Below the pieces are notes generated by a model. The model saw only the letters and a list, made by a program, of their open reading frames with translations. It was not told the DNA's origin and made no database searches. A stretch of DNA of 64,000 nt, taken from assembly GCA_002989075.1 (NCBI GenBank), contig PSQN01000003.1, positions 186,001-250,000 on the forward strand. The letters run 5' to 3'. A program made the position numbers and the translations under genes. Positions 42,070 to 51,304 of the stretch are shown here, piece after piece; position 1 is the stretch's first letter, and every line of letters starts with the position of its first letter. This DNA is from Arthonia radiata. Taxonomy: Eukaryota; Ascomycota; Arthoniomycetes; Arthoniales; Arthoniaceae.

Positions 42070-45000
42070 CTTTAATAGACTCGCTACAAAAGTAGAGAAA
42101 GTAGATTAGTTATATCTACTACTTTCGTACCTAATAGCTACGACGCTATAGATAGATTAGCCAATAGAATAGCTAGTACGAGTAAAATATTGGACGTTAA
42201 CATTAAGATAAGTAAAAGCTTCTTAAATAAACGTTCTAAAGTTACTTTATTCTTAATACGCCTAGCCGTGTACTTTAGAACTTATAAAGACTAGTTTCTA
42301 AACGATACTACTATAGTTCTATTTGCTATCTCTTATATAAATAAAGATACTTACAAGTAGGTTAAGTACTATCTCGACGATTTCTTGTTTACTCCGATAA
42401 AGAGTAGGCGCAAGGACATCGATAAGTTCTTCGCTAGCTTCGCCTTCTTTTAGAAGAAGCTTTATAAAATCTTTAGATAGATCGACGCTAGACGCGTCGC
42501 TATTAGAAAGCTTAGGAACCTTAAACAAATAGGACTAGCGAGCAGGTACGCCGCTAAATTTATATAGTATGCTAATTAAATAGGGTAGAACGAGAAACCT
42601 CTAATCGAGACCTTTTATAAAGGACTTAAGGATTATATTAAGGAAATAATCTATATTTATAGAGAGAAGTTTAATAATCTCGATAACTTTATACAATAAG
42701 CAAAGAAGATTGACGACAGTAACTTTAAAAGATAAATAGAAAAGAAGGGTAACCCTACTAATAGGTTCTATAAGACAAAGAATCGAGCAAACTTACGATA
42801 AGACCGAGGCGATCCAATAGAGTTAGATTTTATTAAGCTTCGAGAGAAACTAAACAACCAGAAACGAGAACATAGAATAAAGAACAAGCTATACTTATAT
42901 TACAGAAAACTAGGGCATTAAGTTAAAGAATACTGTTTTAAGAAACAACAGTTTAATAGTACTAGGAAGAATAAGCACAATAATTAATCTTAGAAACTCT
43001 ACTTTCCGCGATAATAGTTCAATATAACTATTTAGACACAGAAAGACTATAGTTGCGATAAGGCAATAGAATTACTAATAGCCTTCTCCGACCGTTAGTA
43101 TATAAACTTAACTGGAGACCGTCCCCTTTAAGCGTTTAAACTTCTATCTAAGATTAACTAGAACTAGTATAAGTACGTTACTAGACTTACTAAGGAGTAG
43201 AAGAACACCTACTAAAACGCCTTCTATAACTAGAACAATACTTACTAGGCTACTTCTAAGGGAAAGTACAACAAACTAAACTTATTTAATTTATATAGGA
43301 ATTGGGATACAGATAGTAAATTATAGGAGAAAACAAAGGAACGACAAATAAAACAGAAACAACAAAACTTATAGAACTAAAACAACATTAACTGCACTAT
43401 TCCGAGGTATTAGGTACAGAGTACCGTTGCACTACACAAAACACTATTCTAAACTATGTGCTATAATAACGATTGTACGATTTACGAATCCGACAAACTA
43501 GAGTTAGGATAGTAACTAAAGAAACTAACATCTCTAAAACAAGGTTCGACACAAGAACTAGGTCTTACTCAAGGACGACCTAGGTTACCTTATCTAGAAA
43601 CCTAAGGAGAATTTAAGAAAGAACAGACCGTAGAAGCTAAGTAAGATAGCAGCTACGATACGTTATAGATGAGACAACGACTTAAAGATAAAAATATAGA
43701 TTCTAATGGTACAGAATTCTTACTTAAAGACAATATTAACTAGAAAGAGCAAACTCTAATTTGTTGGGAAGGAATAATATAGAGACTTTGTTAGTTAGCC
43801 TTTTACAATAGAAAGTTAAGCGCTAATAGAGATATTAACGACATTCTAAAATATATTTACTTACGTCTACAACGACTAGTAAACCACCTTATTAGGGGTT
43901 TAGAATTATATAGTTAGTACTAATATCTTTAACTAACAATATATAATTTATAGACACGATAAGTTTTAACTAGCGATAGTTGTATAATTAAAGTAAAGAT
44001 CGTAAACAATAAACTAAACGTTATAATAAAAGTAGTATTAGAACACCTTATATAGACATTCTTATAGCAAATTAACCGATAATAGGTTCTAGTACCTAGA
44101 ATACTCTAGAACGTATATAATTAATAGGAAAAAGACTAAGTTAACTACTTCGAGAGTAGTAGTACCGGCCCGTTTAACGGTTAAACTCTCTAAAAGTTTA
44201 GCTCTATACAAGCTCGACTACCTATAAAATATATTTATATACTTAGGTAACAATAAACTACAGAAATATTAAAATTATAATCGATTTAAGCGTAATAGGC
44301 AACTTTATCTTAATACGCTACGTTAAGAAGTACTAAATATAAACACAAAAGAAGAAATTACCCTACGTACTATCTAAATTTTAAGGAATAGAGGAAAGAG
44401 TCGACTACAAGACTTCGCTAATAGGTATAATAATTAAGAACTATTAAGAAGAAATTACTTATAATATTGTAAATATTAACTAATACTACGCTGTACTAGA
44501 TATACCTTAGTTACAATAATATAACCTAGAAGTAGATTAGAGAACTAAGAAACTCTTCTTTATTAGGTATAAGTACTCTAAATAAGAGTCGTTCTACGGA
44601 ATAGATACTCTATAAGCTATTTTTAGTAGTAAGGATAAGGAGTACGATAAAGAACTTATGCGGGTTAGTACTACTATACTCCGACATTTAGATATTCTAC
44701 GAGAAGAGTTTAACGCAGTATCTTATCTATAGCCAACTATATATAAATATAAATAAGAGACGACTGTACGCCAACGATTCTATACGACAACAAGTACTTA
44801 GTTAATTACTAAGATACCTAAGAAATATAATTAATTCTAATATCTATTTAAAGAAGCTAAGCTAAACTTAGCTCTTCTAGAATATAGACCGTAAAATTAC
44901 ACAATACCTTTACAAGAAGGCAAAACGCCAATATTTGGTTTAATATACTTTCTATTAGAAGTAGAAAATTAAGCACTTCGCAACTATCTTAACAAGAATC

Positions 45001-48000
45001 TTAAGAAAGAATTTATTTAAAAATTAATATTACTAGCCGGATACCCGATACTCTTTATACTAAAGAAGAATAGTAAACTACGACTTTATATAGATTATAG
45101 ACAACTAAATAGGGTAACTATTAAAAACCGATATTCTTTACTACATATCGACGAAATAATAGATTAATTGTATAACGTGTAATAGTTTACTAAGTTTAAC
45201 CTATAAGGAGTATATAACTTAATCTAAATAAAGAAGGACGAAGAATAGAAAACGGCCTTCCGCACTAAACACAGACTTTTTAAGTATTGCGTTATACTCT
45301 TTAAGCTAACAAACGTATTAGCATTATTTTAGAAACTAATTAACAACATACTTAGCGATTACCTAGATATATTTATAACTACTTATCTAAACGATATCCT
45401 AGTATACAGCCGTATACTAGAAGAATATAAGAAACATATTAAGAAGGTATTAGAAAGATTAGCGCGTACCAATTTATAAATCGATATCGAAAAAACCCAG
45501 TTTTATCAACAATCCGTCGAATTTCTTAGATTTATAATTACCGAGCACGGTCTCTAAATAGAAGATTCGAAGATCTAATCCGTTTTAACCTGGCTTATAC
45601 TAAAGAATATAAAATAATTGCAACAGTTTCTTAGTTTTGCTAATTACTATAGACGATAGATATTTAACTTTAGCCGAATTATAGCACCACTGTTTTAACA
45701 GACAAAACAATCGATAGGGTTCTTTTAGATATAAAAAGAACAATTAGTATTTAAAGAACTTAAAGAAGCTTTTAAGATTAGGCCCGTACTAGCAATATTT
45801 AACTCTAACTTACCGATTATTATAGAAACAGACGTATTAAACTATACAATTGAAGTATATATAAGTTAAAATAACAAAGAAAGAAAGCTTAGACTAGTAG
45901 CTTTCTACTCAAAAAAAATATAACTTACAGAACAGAACTACAATATTTACAATAAAGAGCTTTTAGCTATTATAGCAGCATTTAAAATATAACGAGCTTA
46001 CTTAAAAGGAGCAAACTATACGATTATAGTATATACAGACTATAAGAACCTAACTTATTTTACGACAATAAAGAAACTTAACCGCAGATAAGTTAGATAG
46101 TTAGAGACTATAGCTCTATACAACTTTATTATTATCTACAAGAAGGGTTCTAAGAACGATAGAGCCGACGCTCTAAGCTAACGTTTAGATTATCTTAATA
46201 ACAAGGAATACGTCGAATATACAATGTTTCAAGAACACAATAATAAGATTAGATACAATTAATTAGCTATAACAACTAAGTTTATTATTAAACTAGACAG
46301 CTAAATTCTAGATATCTTAAACGACCCCAAAATCTATTAAGAAAACGAGAAACGACATCTAGGATTAACTAAGAACAACAAGAAATATTACGAATTCTAA
46401 GGCAAAATCTACGTCCTAAGGAATCTAATCCGAAATATTATCAGTAACTTCTATAATAACCCGACTAAAGGATATAAGGGCATTAATAATACTATAGAAA
46501 AGATTATAAGAACCTACTATATCCCGAGAATCCGACATTACGTCGAGAATTATATCGGAGAATGCGATATATACGTAAGAACTAAGTACCCAAGGTACTT
46601 ACTATATAGTAAACTACAACCACTAAAGATATCCGAGAGACTATAGTATACAGTCTTACTAGACTTTATTACTAAGTTGCTAATCTTTAAGGATTTACTT
46701 ATAGGAGTAGCTTATAACGCTATTCTAGTTATATGCAACAAACTAATAAAGTACGCGTACTTTGTACCTTACAAGGAAGTTAGCAATTTAGAACAATTAG
46801 TATATATATTTCTTCGAATTATCTTAGTAAATTATAGTTAACCGCAAAGAATTATCTTAGATAGAGATTAAAAATTTGTCTTACGGTTTTAAATATCTCT
46901 AATGCAATAACTAAGAATAAAACAAAAGATATCTACGTTATTTTATTTACAAATAGACAAATAAACAGAACAAACAAATTAGATATTAGAACAATATCTG
47001 TGGGCATATATTAACTACTAGCAAAACGACTAGGTATAATTACTACTAGTAGCGTAAGCAGCGTACAACGATACAAAGAACAATATAACTAAGATAACTC
47101 TGTTTTACGTCTTATATAGCTATTACCCTCTTTAAAGAAGACAACTATAAAATACTATAGAGAACGAATTAGCTACACAAATAGCTACGAATATAAAATA
47201 CCTATACCAGTAGTTAAAGTCTAACAGCAAGTTTATTACGGAACGAACAAGAAAATAGTATAACAAGTTAAGAACGATCCTGAATATAAGCATAAAAGAG
47301 AAGGGAAGAGCTTACTTGCTTATAAAAAACTTAAAAACTATTAGACTAAGTAAAAAACTTAACTATACTAAAATAGAACCGTTTAAAATCTTATAACAGT
47401 TAAGACCCGTAACCTTTAAACTTAAACTCCTAAAGACAATAAGAATACATTCTATATTCTACGTAGCGCTATTAAAGCTAGCCTACTTCCGAGAAGTAGA
47501 ACGACCCAACCCAGAAATCCTTTCTAACAACTAAGAACCCGAGTATAAGATTAAAACTATTTAAGCTTATAAACAATACCAAGGCAAACAATAATATCTT
47601 ATAAAATAGAAAGGATATTCTAAATATAAAAATTAATAGGAACTAAAATAAAACCTAACTAACTATAAAGACACTATTTAACGATATTAAGACTAGAATA
47701 TTAATCGGTCGTAGCAGTACTAACGTTCTAATTTACTACCTAGTATACCTTACTAGCACTTAAATTACTCTTAAACGAACCGGCCTACTACGTTATAAAA
47801 TTACTACCTAACACCGAGTAGAGGTTACTCTAAAAGTTAATAGATAACTCGCTCAGATATTTAAATATATTACTACTAGCTATCGACGCAGTAAACTTCT
47901 CTTGCTTTAATAACTTATTTCAAGCTAACTTCGCTGCTATCCGCGTATAAGTCTTCTTAACCTTCTCTTTTAACTTCTAAACCTTAGATCGGTTACGCTA

Positions 48001-48468
48001 TATAGCCGCAACCAACGCTACTACTTAAGCCTTTAACGTACGTAATTAGCTCTTTGCGCGCTAAAGGGCAGCTAACTAAAAGAAGTATTAAGAATAAACC
48101 GAACGTACTACAACTAAGTTAGTTTTAAACATTATAGAAAGACAACAATAGAGCATACTATTTATTATTAATACCCGTAAATTATAACTCTTTCTATCCC
48201 GAGTACATACTGAATACATCGCCTTTCTAAACTAAACTATATACCTTTCCTTAGTCGATACATATTTAGAACAAGGAGGTATTTTAATACCGTAAACTTT
48301 AATTAACAGGTACTAGCTATACTTTTTATTAGGACCCGCAGTAACGGACTTTATACGAGGTATAGCGACTTATAAATTAGTTATAAAAGAAGAGACAAAA
48401 CGTAACTTATAGGTATTTAGAAGGCTAAGGGTTAATTAAGAATGATTTAACTAAAAGAAGAGGAATTG

Positions 48469-48940
48469 TGTTACGGGCACTAGCTCTAGACGGTCTAGTA
48501 TATATCTAAGTATTAACTACCGCCAGTTATCTTAGCTCTACCAGCATTATTTCTAACTAAGCCTATAAACCCGCCGTAGGCATTATTAAATAGAACGGCT
48601 ATAAGAGTCTACGTTCCCTATAAATCTAATATAGATGTTATTAAGATTAATAGATATAGAGAAACTTCTCTATGTACCTTAGACTATATAGCTAGACTAA
48701 TAGCCGACCTTAGGATAGACTTTAGTCTATTAACTTAATATTTAAATATAAGTTTCTTAACTATATTTAAGTAACGTACTTTACCTTCTATCTACTTTAG
48801 TTAAGCTCCTCTTACCTTTAGTAATCTATCTCGCCTCTCCTACCTTTTAATCTCTAGTACACAAGACACCCACTACCAAGGTCAATAAGTATACAAGGTA
48901 AGTGAGCCTTAGTTCGGTCCTCCTAGCGACCGGCGTTATA
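48469..48940 (+). repeat. 3' LTR of nested A1 element
   Basis: 472 bp; differs from the 5' LTR mainly by transitions. Followed by CTATC. Confidence 0.92.
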
Positions 48941-50196
48941 CTATCTGTATCCCAGTTCTTATATAAATTAAATAAGTTTAGTTTATTGTACTTCTCGTTG
49001 AAAGTAACCTAGTAAGTACTTTTCTAGTTATAGAAGGTACCCTAGTAGATGTCTCTCTGCTCTTTAGTTGACCTGATAACGTACTTATACTAGTTCTAGT
49101 TAATCTTAAGTAGAAGTCTCAACGTCTAAAGAAAACGATCCTTAGTTAAGTTTATATACTAGCCGTTAAAGAAGACTGCTAGCAATTCTATCGCCTTATT
49201 GCAACCGTTGTTCTTCTGTGTCTAAATAGTTATATTAAACTATTGTCGTAGGAAATAGGGTTTCTAAGATCGATTGTTGTGCCTATTTCTGCTAGTACTG
49301 TTAAACTATTGTTTCTTAAAATAGTATTTCTTAACTTAATGCTCTAGTTTTCCGCAATATAAGTATAGCTTGTTCTTTATTCTGTATTCTCGTTTCTAGT
49401 TATTTAGTTTCTTACGGAGCTTTATGAAATTTAATTCTATTAGATTACTCCGGTCTTGTTATAAGTTATACTTACTTTAAGTTTAAGCAAACTTATCTAA
49501 GTTAGCTTCTTTTTTCTCTAACTGTCGTTTAAAGTTGCTGTTATTAATTTTCTTGGCTTGTTTTATAAACTTTTCTAGTTTAGTAAACTTTTCTCTACGG
49601 ATATAGATAATTTCCTTAATATAGTCCTTTAATTCTTTATAAAAGGTATTAACTAGAGGTCTTTTATTCTATTTAGTTTAATTAGTATATTGCAGGAACT
49701 TAGCAGTGTATCGGCTAGCTGGTTCTATCTAGCAGAGTGTCTTAAGTTTGCGTACAGCAGTACGTCTAGAATTAGTATTCTTATATATCTATCGGAGCTT
49801 TTACTAGAACGCAGCAAAGCTAGAGAAGAGTTCGTCGGTCTTCTTTTATCGTTTGTTAGATACTTTATAAGGATAGTCTTTAAGATAGAAGTTAAACTAC
49901 TTATATACTTTACTATCTATATAGAATGCGGCAAATAAAACTATAGTACTATTATTTAGAAACTAATCCTTATAAGTTTTAAAATATATAGCTAAGCGTA
50001 TTAAAAATAAAGTAAGTTTAGAACGTTTATTAAAAAAGCTCTTATCTATTTTAATATTAATGTTCAATATCTTATTTATAGCGGCTATTTTGCTAGCTAG
50101 CCTATATATAGCGTTGCAGCTATTAAGTATTGAAGTAGTAGATATAATTAATCTACTTTTTCTACTTTTTCTACTTTTATAGCGAGTCTATTAAAG

Positions 50197-50646
50197 TATA
50201 ATGCTAGTCGCTAAAAGAACTAAACTAAGGCTTACTTACCTTATATACTTATTAACCTTAGTAAGGGGTATATTATATGCTAGAGACTAAAAGATAGGAG
50301 AAGCGAGACAGATTATAGAAGGTAAGAGGAGCTTAACTAGAGTAGATAGAAGGTAAAGTATGTTTTTTAAATATAGTTAAGAAACTTATATTTAAATATT
50401 AAGTTAATAGACTAAAGTCTATCTTAAGGTCGGCTATTAGTTTAGCTATATAGTTTAAGGTATAAAGATATATTTCTCTATATCTAACGATTTCGACAAT
50501 CCCTTTGTCGTATAGTCGGGATCCTATTACGATATAGCGACGTTACCGACGTCGCTATATCGGAGTCGTCGGGTATACTGTATAATGCTCTAATAAGGCT
50601 GACTGCGCTCAGCTCTGTACTAGCCTAATGAGATAAGATTGTAACA
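50197..50646 (-). repeat. 5' LTR of minus-strand A2 element
   Basis: 450 bp, the better preserved of the pair; on the minus strand it begins TGTTACAATCTTATC. Contains a 13-bp perfect inverted repeat (GATATAGCGACGT and its complement, 5-nt loop) at 50531-50561. Confidence 0.9.
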
Positions 50647-50727
50647 CTAAGACAGCTGTTAGGACCTATCCGATACTCCGGGCTCCTGGGGGTTCCGACT
50701 AACCAGCTAGTTGGTTAATTTCTAACA

Positions 50728-50930
50728 GTATTTATATTTAATAATATATAACTTCTAAAATAATAAGATCTTATACTTGTTTAAAGAGCTTCTTTTTTAT
50801 TTCTTTTTGCTAGCTAGCTTCTATAGCTCTTTCTAACTACTATTTAGTTCGAGCTTATAATTATTACTTTATTTAGGATATATAACGGCAACGGTATAGT
50901 CAAGAGTTTCTAGCAACGCTTATATAGAAT
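50728..50930. other. AT-rich edge of the repeat compartment
   Basis: Continuation of the AT-rich target sequence beyond the last Copia LTR, beginning with the GTATT duplication. No element or gene recognised. Composition changes to gene-like DNA around 50,920-50,940. Confidence 0.6.
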
Positions 50931-51148
50931 CGATCTGCGGTGCTAACCTTGTTCTATACAGATTACCTAAAAGAATAATTCTTCCTAGCGTTGCAACAGC
51001 CGGCCAGGGGATGGGATGCTCCTTACTATGCTGGAAGGGGCTGTGATATGCTGCAACAGGCTGTGATAGTCGGAAAATTTGCGAAATTGGAGGGAGCTTG
51101 TGCACGTGATGTACCGCTAGGGTTACAAGCCCCTGAGTCATTGACCAA

Positions 51149-51170
51149 ACGCGTCTGAATCTGAACGCGT
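51149..51170 (+). promoter_or_regulatory. Paired MCB boxes upstream of the SLD2-like gene
   Basis: Two exact ACGCGT palindromes (51149-51154 and 51165-51170), 16 bp apart and 135-156 bp before the chosen start codon. ACGCGT is the MBF/MCB site driving G1/S transcription of replication genes in yeasts. Use by MBF here is inferred from the motif and the downstream gene. Confidence 0.65.
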
Positions 51171-51304
51171 CGTCCGAGCTCGTAGCTCTGGTGATATATG
51201 AGCATTTACCACGCACATTCATTTTCAATCTGAGCTTGCTCTTGTACATTCTTCTCATTCGTCTCTGTTGCGTCTGTTTTGCTGCTACTCTGGTCCGTTC
51301 AAGT

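Larger units (their letters stand above)
41598..48940 (+). mobile_element. Family A1 chromovirus, youngest nested copy
   Basis: 7343 bp with 472-bp LTRs at both ends and the target duplication CTATC (41593-41597 and 48941-48945), inserted in the gag region of the minus-strand A2 element. Parts in order: gag with a CCHC knuckle near 42,890-42,940, RT core about 45,080-45,430, RNase H about 45,780-46,190, integrase about 46,390-47,110, chromodomain about 47,530-47,680, an opposite-strand coiled-coil-like frame about 47,780-48,400, then the 3' LTR. It is structurally whole but carries a great many breaks. By nesting it is the last insertion at this end of the window. Confidence 0.92.
36004..50646 (-). 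mobile_element. Family A2 chromovirus, interrupted by a nested A1 copy
   Basis: Minus-strand Ty3/Gypsy chromovirus with 450-bp LTRs (50197-50646 at its 5' end, 36004-36453 at its 3' end) and target duplication CTAAG (35999-36003 and 50647-50651). Without the nested element it measures about 7.3 kb. Gag lies at about 48,950-50,190 and to the left of 41,597; RT about 39,450-39,900; integrase about 37,600-38,500; chromodomain about 37,250-37,390. A coiled-coil-like frame on the strand opposite to pol occupies about 36,560-37,100. The element is structurally complete but broken throughout. Confidence 0.9.
35573..50727 (-). repeat. Solo Copia B LTR split by the 36004-50646 element
   Basis: Minus-strand Copia LTR in two pieces, 35573-36003 and 50652-50727, with one copy of the inner element's target duplication between them counted once. 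Outer flanks GTATT (35568-35572 and 50728-50732) match, so this too was a bona fide insertion before it was split. Confidence 0.87.
1..50930. other. RIP-degraded AT-rich transposon nest
   Basis: Almost the whole stretch is AT-rich, very rich in TA dinucleotides and poor in TCA/TGA, and every retroelement frame in it is heavily degraded. This is the pattern expected from repeat-induced point mutation, a premeiotic C-to-T process of Pezizomycotina acting on duplicated DNA. No host gene is visible. Base composition changes abruptly near 50,930, about 375 bp before the SLD2-like start codon. Copies of the same repeat differ mainly by C/T and G/A transitions, which supports RIP rather than plain drift. 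Confidence 0.93.

Noticed and set aside
49690-49938. 82-codon plus-strand open frame
   Set aside because: It lies antisense to the gag region of the minus-strand A2 element and has no features of its own.
51191-51304. In-frame upstream ATG giving a 38-residue hydrophobic leader on the SLD2-like protein
   Set aside because: A nuclear replication factor should not start with a membrane-like segment, and the ATG is only about 20 bp after the MCB boxes; treated as 5' untranslated.
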